This document shows positions 22,201 to 33,469 of a DNA stretch of 64,000 nucleotides, piece after piece. Each line of letters opens with the position of its first letter. Position 1 is the first letter of the stretch. The notes under the pieces were generated by a model. That model saw nothing but the letters and a program-made list of their open reading frames with translations. It did not search any database and was not told the origin of the DNA. The stretch covers positions 171,871,741 to 171,935,740 of the forward strand of contig CM041465.1 in assembly GCA_023213395.1 (NCBI GenBank), read 5' to 3'. The stretch is from Cycas panzhihuaensis. Its lineage: Eukaryota; Cycadophyta. A program made the position numbers and the translations under genes.

Positions 22201-22785
22201 ATAGCAGACATTTAGAGACTGGTAGAGGCAGTAGTCTAAGAGATATTCCCTCAGGCCTATGTGGAGGGACAGCCTCCCATCCAAGCAGGTGATGAGCCTA
22301 AATCAGCAGGCGGCCACACAACGGCATTCGCCCCATTGATACAGGCAAGAGACATATGGGTAGCAGAGTCCCAAGAGTACAAGGTACATGCTGGACAGCA
22401 GTAGGCAGAGTTGGACGCAACTTGAGCTGAGAGGAATGCTCTATAGAGTCAGGTACAGGTGTTGGAGGCTCAAGGAAGAGCTAAAGGGGATATGGGGAGC
22501 CATATCCAGCTAGCAGTGATGGAGGAGCATCTCCAGGGGATGGAGGAGAGGCTCTACCTCATGGAGATGGAGTGGGATCATATCTAAGCCTGATATGATC
22601 AACTGGTAGAGGATATGGCATCGAGGTCAGTGCGGAGTAGGACACAGACCCACATGATGACGACGACCCCAAGGAGGCCACAAGATGAGAAGCGCGGAGC
22701 AGGAGGCTCATGGAGATTGAGGTGGAGTCTCGGAGGGATGTGGTCCCTAGGAGAGGGATCACATCAACTAGGAGATGATGCCTAA
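22201..22785 (+). pseudogene. Antisense coiled-coil ORF of copy B
   Basis: A 195-codon frame with stops at likely former Gln/Arg codons: RLVEAVV, FPQAYVEGQPPIQAGDEP, AFAPLIQARDIWVAESQEYK, then SQVQVLEAQGRAKGDMGSHI, MEEHLQGMEERLYLMEMEWD and a basic end TTPRRPQDEKRGAG. It follows the PMD stop by about 100 bp. The gap has GT at 22125-22126 (ACCAGGTACAT) and AG at 22197-22198 (TTTGTAG), so a 74-bp intron joining the two is possible but would bypass the stop only if splicing started earlier. Charged heptads suggest a coiled coil. No family recognised. Confidence 0.6.
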
Positions 22786-23528
22786 GGATGGGGCAACAGT
22801 AGAGTAGTGTATCTATTTTTGTTTTATATGGGGGAAAGCACAGACCTCCAGGGATTCACCATATGTAGTCACATAATTATACCCTCCCTACAAGGACATT
22901 GGCTTCCCACAGATGATGTGCCATACCATTTGTATAATATGACACATAATTATTTTAATGTATATAGACAGGGTGATTGGTACCCCATTTGGTATATGAT
23001 GATGTATATGATGATATGTGATGGATGATATGTATGTTTTGTTTACACGTTTATGTATGTGTATGAGGGTGCACAAATACACAAGGATATATATATGATT
23101 ACACTTTGAGCTAATTATTGTAGGAATTTTGTGTTATGATTTTTGTTTAAGTTATGCACATTTCCTTTCTTGTGGGACCATGTTCCTAATAGAATCACAC
23201 ACGATCACCATGAGTAGAGGCGATGGACATATGTGAGGCTAGGAAACAAGGCGACACACATGTCCACATGGGAGCATAGTGGGATATGCAAAGGAAATGC
23301 CAAATAGGATAGGAGTGATGATACTCCAAAATGTCATCCTAATTAGGGGAAGCCCAAATAGGAGGACAAGGTTCTTAAGAGGAAGGGAACGAGGGCTCCA
23401 TGAGAGGAACCAAAAGGAATGGGAGGGCCACCCTAAGCCATCATTCCACCTGTGGCTAGGAGGAAAGGCAGCAAGATTAGGATGGTAGTTTAGGCTCATT
23501 TCAGAGTGTGAATGAGGTGATGACAAGG
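22786..23528. other. Spacer between antisense module and pol end (copy B)
   Basis: Homologous to 2325-2980. Includes an AT-rich part at 22960-23120 and the GAGCCTAAACTA-type motif (minus strand, about 23488-23500). Non-coding. Confidence 0.6.
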
Positions 23529-24760
23529 TCATGAGTAGAATTTTTTGAGGAATTTTTTGTTAATGGCTTTATCAAACTCAAGGCCCTCTAGGGTGACGAT
23601 CCTATAGGCATCGTTATCGAGGCTCTCGAGAACGACAAAGGGACCAACCCATTTAGGCCTGAATTTAGTCAAGCGGTCGTGGAGATATTCTAATTTAAGG
23701 ACGTGGTCCCCAAGATACAAAGGACAAGAATGAAGATGTTTATCGTAAGTCCTTTGTGAGCGGGCCTTGGATGCAAGTAGGTAGCTAACCGTCTCTCATC
23801 CAAGGCTTCGAGGTCCAAGAGGTGACCCTGACAAATCGACTCCTCATCGATGAGACCTCGAAGGGAGACTTGTAGAGAGGGAATCTCCACTTCTAATTGA
23901 AGCACTACCTCAATCTCGTAAACTAGGGAGAACGGAGTCATTCCTGTAGCAGCACGGATAGAGGTACGGTAAGCCCATAAGGCAAAAGGGAGCTAAAGGT
24001 GCCAGTCTCTTTAAGACTAAGTGACAGTTTTCTTTAAGATGTTAACAAGGTTTTTGTTAAACAACTTGACTTGACCATTTGCCTGGGGGTAATAAGGGGA
24101 GGAAGTTTTATGAGAGATTTTAAACTTCTCACAAAGCTCATCCAACTCCTTATTACAAAAAAGGGTTCTGTTGTCTATGATCAAGACGTCAGGAATTCTG
24201 AAGCGGCAAATAATATGCTGGTAAACAAAAGTAGCTATCATCTTACTAGGAGTAATAATCAAAAGGATGGCTTTCGCCCATTTAGTAAAGTATTATGTGG
24301 CAGTCAAGATAAACTTGTGATACAACAAAGAAGGTGGGGATATAGCCTTAATGAGGTCTAGACCCCATTGAGCGAAAGGCCATGGAGATATAATAGGATG
24401 AAGAGCCTTGGAAGGCACATGGGAGATGTTGGCATAGTCTTGATGTCGCTGACATCTCAAAGCATATGCATGGGCATCCTTGAAGAGGGACAGTTAATAG
24501 TAGCCCATACGGAGGATCCTCTAGGCCATGGATTTGCCCCCAAAGTGGCCCCCACAAATGCCACGGTAGTATTCACAGAGTATCTAGCCTGCTTCATCGG
24601 AGGTGATGCAATGAAGGAGAATCCCATCAAAAGACCTCTTGTATAATACTTTATCCATGAGGAAGTATTGCCTAGTAGTGGCTCAGATGCAAGATTTAAC
24701 CTTATTAATGGTTTCAGGGCGGTACTACTACTGCGTGAAGTACTATATGATGTCACCATA
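23529..24760 (-). pseudogene. Integrase of copy B
   Basis: Minus-strand reading: zinc-binding part ILCEYYRGICGGHFGG and RCQRHQDYA, core FAQWGLDLIKAI, IPDVLIIDNRTLFCNK, SPYYPQANGQVKLFNKNLVN, C-terminal GDHVLKLEYLHDRLTKF and KWVGPFVV, ending KFLKKFYS at 23529. The second Asp (IIDN) is intact, but the catalytic Glu is Lys (GQVKLF), the reverse of the damage in copy A. A frameshift near 23705-23715 splits the C-terminal domain, and several TAG/TAA stops occur. Ends convergently with the antisense coiled-coil ORF. Confidence 0.92.
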
Positions 24761-25330
24761 CCACTCATTATTAACAAGTGGATGGGAAAGAATGCTTTGA
24801 ATGGTCAAGATAGACTCATCAGGAAGCGAATCATCAATAGGGATATCGAGTGAGTTAGGGATAGGAGAATCTGTGAGTTTCTCAGTCACTACCATCCCTT
24901 TCTTTGATTTTTGGTTGACGATATGGAGATCGAACTCCTGAAGAAGGATAGCCCAATGACCAGCCCTACTTGTTAGGTTGGAACGAGTGAGTAGATATCG
25001 CAAGGGATTGGATTGGATGATCAACTTGGTAGTATTATCGAGCAAGTAGTGTTTAAACTTCTTGGTTACGTGAACCAAGGAGAGACATTCCTTCTCAGCC
25101 AGGGAGTAGTTGAGTTCAGTAGTCATGAAGGTGCGACTAATAAAATAAATGGCTCTCTCGACTCCTGAATCATCTTCTTGAGCTAGCATGGCACCCAAAG
25201 ACTCATCAGTTGTTGAGGTGTAGAGAATGAAGGGCCTATTGAAACAAGGAGGTGCCAACGTTGGAGCAGAAGCAAGGGCTTCCTTAAGTCCTTCAAAGGC
25301 TTATTGGGTCTTATCAGACCAAACAAACGG
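24761..25330 (-). pseudogene. Ty3-type RNase H and linker of copy B
   Basis: AFEGLKEALASAPTLAPP leads into FILYTSTTDESLGAMLAQ, AIYFISRTFMTTELNYSLAE and KKFKHYLLDNTTKLIIQSNP, then SRAGHWAILLQEFDLHIVNQ, the end of the Ty3 RNase H, and the linker to integrase (DSLPDESILTIQSILSHPLV). The usual first catalytic Asp is replaced (TSTTDES). It keeps the approximately 200-bp part that copy A lost. Confidence 0.88.
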
Positions 25331-26326
25331 GGCTTCCTTCTTCAATAGGTTGGTCAAGGGTTTGGCACTCATGGTGAAGTATGCTAGGAAGCGCCTGAGG
25401 AAACCGAGCCTACTTAGAAATGACTTGATCTGTCATTGAGTTCTAGGAGGTGACATATCAAGGATTACCTTGACTTTGTCAGGGTCAATCTAAATTCCTT
25501 GTTTTGACACAAGGAACCCAAGGAGTTTACCAGAAGTAATGGTAAACACACATTTGAGTGGGTTTAAGCTTACGTGGTACTTGCAACATCACATAAAGAT
25601 AACCCGCAAGTCCGAGGGATGATGGGCTCTAACACGCAAGAGACCCATCATGTCATCCATAAAGACCTCCAACGCGTCATTGATGAGGTCATGGAAGATA
25701 AAATACATCGCCCTTTAGTAAGTAGCACCTATATTTTTTAGGCCAAAGGGCATTGTCTTATAGGCAAAGGTACCCCACTAGGTGGTGAAGGCTATCTTGT
25801 GGTGGTCTTTAGGAGAGATTTGAATCTGGTTATAGCCAGAGAAGTCATCTATCAAGGACATGACTTCAAACCTAGCAGTTCGATCAATGATCTGATCAAT
25901 GAAAGGGAGTGGAAAGTTATCCTTAGGACATGTGTTGTTGATATCACAAAAATCAACATATATTCAGATGGTCCCATTCTTTTTAGCAACGGGAATGATA
26001 TTGGACACCCATTTAGGGTAGTTGATAGAAGTAATGAGTCCAGCATCTAAAAGTTTCTTAACCTCCATTTTGATGGCGGCTGAGAGTTTTGGATGGAGAG
26101 GATATTACTTCTGGCATACGAGACAAGCGCCAGGAATAGTAGTGAGATTATAAATGACAATGGAGGGGTCGATTCCCTTTATGTCAAAATAATCCCATTC
26201 AAAGACATCCTGAAACTCTTGGAACAAAAGGGAATACTCCCTTACCTCATCAGGAGAGCATTCTGCCCCTACCTTAATGACCTTGCCTGAGGCTAAGATG
26301 ATATCCTGGGTCACCCCCATGCACAT
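25331..26326 (-). pseudogene. Reverse transcriptase of copy B
   Basis: Starts with EYSLLFQEFQDVFEWDYFDI, then YPKWVSNIIPVAKKNGTI, CVDFCDINNTCPKDNFPLPF, SGYNQIQISPKDHHKI, WGTFAYKTMPFGLKN, the catalytic box EVFMDDMMGL (about 25660) and KLLGFLVSKQGI, DPDKVKVILDMSPPRTQ. Several TAG stops sit at Trp/Gln positions (for example TT-stop-WGTF). Homologous to bases 1-614 of copy A. Confidence 0.93.
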
Positions 26327-26428
26327 GGCATTCCCCTCCTCAAAATGGAGAGGAGAAAGGTCAACAGGAAGAGACAGAATAGGGGATGGAATTGGGTTAG
26401 TGAATGTGGACCCAATTGCTAAGACCTT

Positions 26429-27112
26429 CTAGTGGCCAAGCCTATAGTGACCAGAAGGAAAGTTGGGTGTGGAGCGGACTAAGTGCTCAAGTAAGGCCTC
26501 ATAATCTTCGAAGTAATCCACCCCATGGATGACCTTACTTCGAATAGATGGGGTGCTGGAGGGAGTTTGAGCAATGGAGATACGATGGTCTGTAGGTTGC
26601 CCAACATCCCCAAAATACTCTAAAGGAGAGTCAAGAAGGGGCTCCTTGGAAGGAGTAAAAGGAAGTTCCTCGAGGCCATCACCTACGGGGGGTGATGGAG
26701 AGGAAGAATCAATGACCTGTGGGTTAATGCATATAATAACATGTGACACAAGGGAGTGACTGGTCTCTCCAACAAGAGGGGTTCTAGGTTGGGACCTGGA
26801 ACAGGAAGGGTACCTCCTACTAATGCGGAGGAAGGAGACGAGGTGAGGAAAGTCCTCATCCTCGCCATGGGACTTGTCGTCACTAAACAAGATGAGGTAC
26901 CCATAGCTCCCAACACCAATAGAAGTAAAGCGAGTAAGGCTAGAGGAAGAAGATGTAGGATCTTCTTCGAGATAGGATGAATCGAGTATGCCAATGGAGC
27001 AAGTTGATGTATGAGTAGAAGGGCCTTTATCTCCCTTCGTATGACCATGGCTTGCTTGGTTGGTAGGATGAGTTTGTTTAATAGATGGGCATTCATGGAA
27101 AATAACCCTCAT
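26429..27112 (-). pseudogene. Protease-RT linker of copy B
   Basis: An open stretch of 227 codons, Ser/Pro-rich: SSYLEEDPTSSSSSLTRFTS, GVGSYGYLILFSDDKSHGED, PVGDGLEELPFTPSKEPLLD and HGVDYFEDYEALLEHLVRST. No known domain. Copy C retains recognisable pieces (VDSYRYLIILSDHKS; INDIDYFHNDKALLEHVVE), so it belongs to the polyprotein. It probably forms a spacer; the role is unknown. Confidence 0.7.
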
Positions 27113-27178
27113 TCGTCCATCGTGGATGAACTTAAGTTGCCTCTAATGGGTCGAACAAATGGCTTCCATCTGATCGAG

Positions 27179-27586
27179 TCATGGTCGACCTAAGAGAAGA
27201 TTGTAGTCGACGTCTACGTTAAGGACTATAATGTCAATGAGGACAGTCTTTCCCTTGAGAGTGAGTGCGATTGAAACAGATCCCAGTGGAGTCTTTTCGC
27301 TACTGTCGTAGCCTTGGCATCGCCATGGAATAGGTTCCAAGGCAGAAATGCCAAGCTCTTGCATAACGCACAAGGGCATGGTATTAACAAAAGAACCATT
27401 GTCGACAACGGTCCTTTGTAAGGTACAGTCTGGTGTGTCAATAGTGATAGTGAAAGGGAAGTTCCATTGGCATTCCCTTTCACAAGTGGGAGGAAGGTCT
27501 TTAGGGTCAAAAGAAATAATGGTCTCATGACTTTGGGTAATACCCAAAATATGAATGGACGCGTCACTCAACCCTAAAGCTTCCAA
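27179..27586 (-). pseudogene. Aspartic protease domain of copy B
   Basis: Contains FTITIDTPDCTLQRTVVDNG, SFVNTMPLCVMQELGI, GSVSIALTLKGKTVLIDIIV and NVDVDYNLLLGRP, the pattern of retropepsin-like domains (D-x-G-S motif, here VVDNGS, and the closing LLLGRP). It would cleave the gag-pol polyprotein. The reading is open for 135 codons but ends in a stop directly after LLLGRP. Confidence 0.85.
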
Positions 27587-27808
27587 AAGGAGTGTCTGTT
27601 ATTTGGGACAACTTCTCAAGATGTCTATGATGGATCTCCTAAAATCGTAGCAGCCTCGACAAATGGGAATAGTCTTGGGAAGTAACAAGACTTCCGGAAG
27701 GGAGGTTTCTAGAAGAGGATCAGAGTGTGGAGTAGGAGAAGAGGCACCGACAGCCTCTTTAGTAGCTTGAGATCGAGTTAGGACATATAGGGGGGTGGCC
27801 TCAAGTAT

Positions 27809-28153
27809 TTAAATCACCTTCTTTCCCTTATTCCAAGACTGCGAAGGTGAGGGAGTACGACGATTGGGAGAATGCGAGGAAGAAGATAAATCCCAAGCAA
27901 CCTTCCCTTTATCGCGTAAAGGACAAGAATTCAGGGATCTTCCCCGGTTATGGTTATTTTTAGGTTGAGAATTACGATCACGTTCCCCATGCTTGGGGAA
28001 CGGATCCTTATGGACCGGTTGGTCTAGGTTGGGCCTTGAGGCCTGTTTAGGAGATGAGTCACGTTGTGGGGCATCCCTAGGATGTTGAGCCCTACAATGT
28101 GAGTTGTCATGGAAACACTCCTCGTGAATGGAATACCACTTCTTCTTAAACAA
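27809..28153 (-). pseudogene. gag C-terminal basic region of copy B
   Basis: MFKKKWYSIHEECFHDNSHC is followed by a Pro/Arg/Lys/Ser-rich tail (KHGERDRNSQPKNNHNRGRS, SPNRRTPSPSQSWNKGKKVI). It lacks a clear CCHC zinc knuckle; EECFHDNSHC is the only Cys/His cluster. Probably nucleic-acid binding by composition. It is out of frame with the gag core upstream, so a frameshift lies between 28154 and 28458. Confidence 0.65.
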
Positions 28154-28458
28154 GGAATTTGGCTTCCTTACTTGAGAGGACTGGGTATTACCACCCTTAG
28201 GGAGAGCAACTTGAGTAGTTTGTTGGATTTATTTATTGGAAGTGGGTGATGAAGGGGCTTGCAATTTAAGTTCCTTCATCGTACGTTCGAATGAACATAT
28301 AGTAGAAGTGAGCGAATTTAAGGTCTTCTCAGTCGGATGAGAAGAGGACCTAGTGGATTATTATGATTTGGTCTCTTTAGTTTGGGGTGGTACCTCACGA
28401 CGTTGTGAGGGCTTAAGAGGCTTTTTGAGTCTAGCCTGGATCTCAATAGCCTCAAGTG

Positions 28459-28977
28459 CTAAGCACTTTGCGATGGTGGAATCGCATGTGGTTGCCCCCA
28501 TCTTAAGGACTTCCACATGGACTTTGGGATAAAGTGCATTAACAAAGAGATCCTCTTCAATTCCTCAAGCAAAGTAGCCTTAGTGGAATGGAGGAGGTCA
28601 TGAAATCGCTGCAAAAAGTCATGATTCATCTCATCATGACCTTGTTTAAGTGAAAAAAGGGATTTCATTCCACTCTCCAATGGACAAGCCACATCAAAAT
28701 AGTTGATGAATTTATCCACAAGCTGTTGGAACGAGAAAATGGAATGGGCAGGCAGGCGATAGAACCATTTAAAGGCATGACCTTGTAGGGATCGTGGAAA
28801 TAATTTCATTAGTATGTGATCATAGGCCCAGTAATCAATACACGCCATAGAGAAACTATAGACGTGCTCCATTGGATCCTGTGATGAAGTTCCATCGAAC
28901 TTAAGAACTTCAAGAGGATGAGGCAGCAAATTGGTTCTCAACACCTCAACAGATAATGGTATCAATCTATAATCCAT
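28459..28977 (-). pseudogene. gag capsid-like core (retrotransposon gag domain) of copy B
   Basis: LEVLKFDGTSSQDPMEHVYS, FSMACIDYWAYDHILMKLFP, RSLQGHAFKWFYRLPAHSIF, SFQQLVDKFINYFDVACPLE and SLFSLKQGHDEMNHDFLQRF follow the plant retrotransposon gag pattern (PF03732-like: FDG, PRSL-G-A-WF-LP, Q---ES/DE---F--RF). It would form the virus-like particle shell. Open for 172 codons. In the same frame as the upstream Ser/Pro-rich segment (29299-29892). Confidence 0.9.
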
Positions 28978-29298
28978 GAAGGGACATGCCCTTGCCTAGA
29001 CCATAGGACCAACAAATGATGTAGGAGATAATTGACAAGTAATGGATGGGGGTGGTAGGCTCATCCCTCCTTAAGGAAATATCCCTTGTTGAAAAGGGAC
29101 TTAAGGGTAGGTGCTTTGAAAGGAAGTTGGGTTTCCTTACAAAGGCACAGTGTAAGGAGCTATGCAGGATGGAGGAAAGGAAGGGTGTGGAACTGACTTT
29201 TATCCATATGGGCCACCTGTGGGTGGTGCAACCTCATATGGATGTAAGAGGTCCACCCCGTAAGCTAGAATATGATTCCCTTTACCATGCCCCCAAGG

Positions 29299-29892
29299 CT
29301 AAGAAGTATAGCCTAGGGGTACGTAAAGAGAAGGACCATTAGGTTGGTTTTGAGTATATGTAGGAGAGAATCCTACATGACTAATAGTAGGGATGTTAGT
29401 AGGACCTCTAGGCCTACTAGGAAATGCATGTGCCACGTTAGGAAGTGGCATGTTGGCTTGACTAAGAAAAGATATGCTAACCCCAATCTGGGAAAAAGGC
29501 ATACCATGAGAGGGCCCCAAAGAGTTGGGACCATGATGAGGGATAGAAGGTGCGATAGACGTCCCTAAGGTAGACATAGAGATAGAGCGAGATGAATGTG
29601 TAGGCACAAAGTGATTGCTCGTTGTGGGAGGTATAGATGTGGATGAAGATGATGGGACAGGCACGAATGAGGAGGATGCCCCACTACACAAGACATCTTC
29701 AAACCATCTAGGACGTGATTGAAGACGAGTAGCATGAAAGCACTCGCTAAGGGATTCAATCACGTCAATAGGAGGGGTATCTACATGATCATAGGAGGTA
29801 GACAGGACCTCAAATGAAGTAGACCCCTCAGGGTACTCCTCATAAGAATCACCAATTGGGTGGTGAATCTCAAGAGGAGATGGACCCTCCAC
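29299..29892 (-). pseudogene. gag N-terminal Ser/Pro-rich region of copy B
   Basis: 197 open codons beginning MEGPSPLEIHHPIGDSYEEY, then LSECFHATRLQSRPRWFEDV and a long Ser/Thr/Pro-rich tract. It is in frame with the gag core 322 bp further on (one frame, with stops between). Plausibly the N-terminal extension of gag, common in large Tat elements; no domain recognised. Confidence 0.6.
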
Positions 29893-30288
29893 TGCATGAG
29901 TAGAGGGATGGGCATCAAGTGGGTGATGTTGATCACCCAGATAGTAAATAGGATCATCACCCTCTTGGGTGGATCCCGGAATAGATGTGGGGAACTCATG
30001 AGCTCCCGAGGCAAAAGCATGATAAGCCTAATCTGAAGGGTATCCTTCCATTGTTGAATCAGAATCTAATGATGAAAGAAGACAATATGTAGGGTCTTCT
30101 AACAATGGAGGCAAACCACATAGGCGACGTGAGAAACGTCGCATACAAAACTTGCCACTATATTAGAAGAGCAAAATAGAATGCAAAGTACATATTAGGG
30201 GATGCCCAATAAAAGAAAAAAGTGGAGGAGACCACTAAAAGGTAAAAGTTCCAACAAAAAGGGATAGGAACTAGCTCCTTTACTAGTA
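29893..30288 (-). other. Untranslated leader of copy B
   Basis: Between the primer site and gag. A minus-strand frame upstream of gag (to about 30020) is partly open, so the gag start may be earlier than 29892. Nothing else recognised. Confidence 0.5.
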
Positions 30289-30308
30289 GGTCCCCAGTAT
30301 GATCACCA
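30289..30308 (-). promoter_or_regulatory. Primer-binding site of copy B
   Basis: Sense strand: LTR end, one T, then TGGTGATCATACTGGGGACC. It starts with TGG (pairs with tRNA CCA end) at the normal distance. Copy C has TAGTAACCATACTAGGGAC in the same place. It is not the initiator-Met site; the tRNA is unassigned. Confidence 0.7.
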
Positions 30309-30309
30309 A

Positions 30310-33028
30310 TGGATACGCATCTACGGGATAGTCACTATGCTTAATAGGGGTGATGGTGGTCAACAATGATATTGAAGGTGTGGGTAAGAACCTACAAGCA
30401 AAGAGAATACCACGCAGGGCGCCTCGTGTGCTAGAGCGTGAGTTCGAGACATGCGAATGGCACCCAACTACCTTAAAGTAGCTCTCAATCCGGAAGAGAG
30501 AGTGCATGCAGGGGGTAGCCTAGATAGTCTTAAGAGGAAGGTCCTCCCACCCTTAGATGGCCGGAAGGAAAGAGGAGGAATCCTTAAGAAGTTTCCCTAT
30601 GATAAAGGGAAATAAAAGTGAATGGAGTAGGCGAAAGCCTATGATGTAAGCGGGTCTCCCTTGGCTATTTGGCCAATGCAAATAAAACCAAGAGAGAGTG
30701 GGAGAGGGGCACTTAAGCCAAGTCTTCCTTTAACAACTAAAGGGGCAAAAGGAAAAAAGAACAAGTGTTATGTGTGGAAGTAAATAATGCTAAATGGAAT
30801 GCACTTAAGGGTATGTTTAGACTGATAGGATGAGGAAGAGGAAAAGGGGTTCCTATAATGTCCTTTTCCTATATGAGTCAAGCATATGACATATAAGTGC
30901 AAACAATCACTACCATTTAACCTTTTACTTTCGTGTGGTCTATTTAGCTAGACCATAGATTTAAACAAAAGCAAAAAGGGGAAATGGGGGGATAAAGAAA
31001 TAGATGTATGTACTCGGGAGGTGTAGTGGCTGACGGGAGACATCACCCACATGCAATACACACCCTCATGCCAACCAGTGGATGTGAAACCAAGATCAAC
31101 GCAAAGGATGTGGGCTTCCTTACCTTCCCTTTGTGAAAAGAAAGTGGAACAAAAGGAAGCGAATAAAATGACGGAAAGGAAAAGAGGATGAAGCGTACCC
31201 AGATTTAGAGGCCTTTTCCTTTTACACAAAACTGCTCTAACCTACACATACAAGAACTTATCCCTTCCAAGAAGAGGTTGCAAAGAGAGCTATATATATA
31301 TATATGCAAGTGTATGTGATATATATATCAAATTATTATATCAAGTTAGGAAAAATATTGCTGCAAATAACTCCAAATCTCTCCCAAACAAAACCCACAC
31401 AGCAAGTAAGAAGGAGTGAAGGGAAGCCTCAAGATGGCCAACCCTATGCTAGGTTCTCTACACAGCCCTTTAGCACAGTAAGGCAAGGACAAATAGCAAC
31501 TTATGACATCCAAGAAGCATGAGCATAAGTGTAGCAAAGTATTGGAGAGGTATAAAGGTGAACGAGTTGCTACGGGCAACAATCCAGTGTACAAACCCCT
31601 ACCAAGGTTTTCAAGGGATACCCAGCAACATTAGGGACACTACGGGGGTCTAAATGGGAGGCGTGCAGGCCTGGAATCAGCATAGCAAGGGGATGCACAT
31701 GCTAATAATCCAGAGCAAGCCTAAGGTTCACCTTCTCCTAATTAACTCAAGAGAAGCATGGGAGCAGGAGAAGAAAGGTGGGAAGGGGGTTACCCTTGGA
31801 GAGTAGGCCTAAGTGGGGCTACCCCCGCCTTACTCCCTTCACCCAACCTTTGTGGATCTTCTCTCGTTGCTTCCTTAAGGAAAACTAGTAGAGGAAAGGT
31901 AAAAACCTAGAATAAAAGGCCAAACTCAATAGAAACAAGGTTTGTTACAGCCAAACATGAAGGAAGTAAGTAAGCACACTAGAAAATAAGTCTAACATGG
32001 AGATAACATATGATAAACTTTGAAAAAAGGATCTAAGATACCTACTGGGCTGAGTCTAGGGTAGGTTTACCCCTGCAACCAACGGAAGAGGAGGGTTCCT
32101 ACAAGGTTTTGCAGGAGGTAACCCTAGAGATGGCCATAGGAGACACTTGCTAGGGCAAACTGGAAGAGAACTACACTAAAACTTGCTTGAGAATGCCTGG
32201 AGAGGAGCTTCCCACCATAAAGAAGGGCTATTGTAGGTGGATCCTAGGATGGAGTTGCAGGAAACACAAGTCTACAGATGCACCTGTGGAAGGAAGAGTA
32301 GAAGCTGCGGTAGGAAATAGTTGTGTTGGAGAGCCAAAAAAGATCCAAAAGAGGGAAAATAATGATGGTTTTTGGGATTTGTACCTATCCCAACCCTAAA
32401 CAAGCAAATAGGGATGAGCTGGGCATGAGGCCACGTGGCAATTCTGCGGAAAAAGCGAGAATTTCCATGGTAATTTTAAAAAATAACTTGTAATAATCGC
32501 ACCACGGTAAACTTCACGGTACTGCTAAGTTTATAGCAATGCGGGACCAGAAAGCCAGAATGGAAATAATTTGGGTTTTGGGAGCCTTAGGAGGTGATGT
32601 GATAGGCCTAAGACGAGCTGGCCCTCCTGTCCAGGTGGCTAGGACAATCCAAAATGCATGAGGAGCATTAATGGCTAAAGGTCTTGGAAACAAGATGATA
32701 AGAGCTTAAAATCAGGGCATGAATGGGTCATACAAATCAAATGAGGTTTGAGGCAATGTGGAGGTAGCATGAAGGGTTGTAGAGTGCCATGGGAATATAT
32801 ACCTTGCGGGAAGGTTGGTCTCACTAGGTCATCATAGGCTCACAATATGACAAGCAGCATGATCAAGCAGCGAATGCAAGGTGATCATATAAATGAAGCA
32901 AGCATTCATGCAATGAGGCAATACTTCTATCAACCTTTCTAAAGAAATATTAGAAATGAAAAGGAAGAAGCATACCTAAGCTTACCTGAGTCGACCTGTC
33001 CATATCCATTCCTGGTAGCTAGGAAACA
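30310..33028 (-). repeat. 5' LTR of copy B (2719 bp)
   Basis: Plus strand runs TGGATACGCATCTACGGG to AGCTAGGAAACA. It pairs with 16172-18941. The TATA-like box is decayed here (32374-32386). ORFs within it are incidental. Confidence 0.95.
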
Positions 33029-33033
33029 CAACT
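33029..33033. other. Target-site duplication CAACT, right of copy B
   Basis: Identical to 16167-16171. Confidence 0.9.
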
Positions 33034-33469
33034 TTGCCTCATGAAGTGTGAACTAAGTTATTTTAATAATATCAACCACTTAGATCATGTATGAGAACCT
33101 TTATATCAATTAATCATGTGTCAATAATTAACCACTTAAATTAAACACTATATTTAATATTTTGAAGTTTAATATTCTTATACTTCCTCTTAATGCTTAA
33201 TGTATGGAACTCCTTAAATGTCTTTAAAACCATGTTGGATCACCTACTTATCATACCACCTATGATAACCAATAATCAAACTTATCCTTAACATGTTTGT
33301 TTTTCTATAAGTAAATATCATATTATATTACCTCATCTTACCACCTATAAATAATTAATCAAATGTGACTCAAACTTATCATAATATAAGAAGTTTATTC
33401 TCAACAACTTTATATCTTCTACCTGTAAGCTACAAAATACATCGATTAACTAGTTAGTAAGCCAAATTC

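Larger units (their letters stand above)
16172..33028 (-). mobile_element. Complete Ty3/gypsy (Tat-like) retrotransposon, copy B, 16.9 kb
   Basis: It is bounded by TG...CA LTRs (16172-18941 and 30310-33028) and CAACT duplications. On the minus strand, 5' to 3': LTR, PBS, gag, protease, linker, RT, RNase H, integrase, then the antisense (plus-strand) PMD and coiled-coil ORFs, the second RNase H, polypurine tract, LTR. The two LTRs differ at roughly one base in ten by eye, so the insertion is not recent, and many stops and several frameshifts are present. Copy A has the same layout in the opposite orientation. Confidence 0.96.

Noticed and set aside
26756-26980. Plus-strand frames across the protease-RT linker and gag (for example 29046-29342)
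   Set aside because: They lie opposite recognised gag/pol frames of copy B and show no motif of their own.
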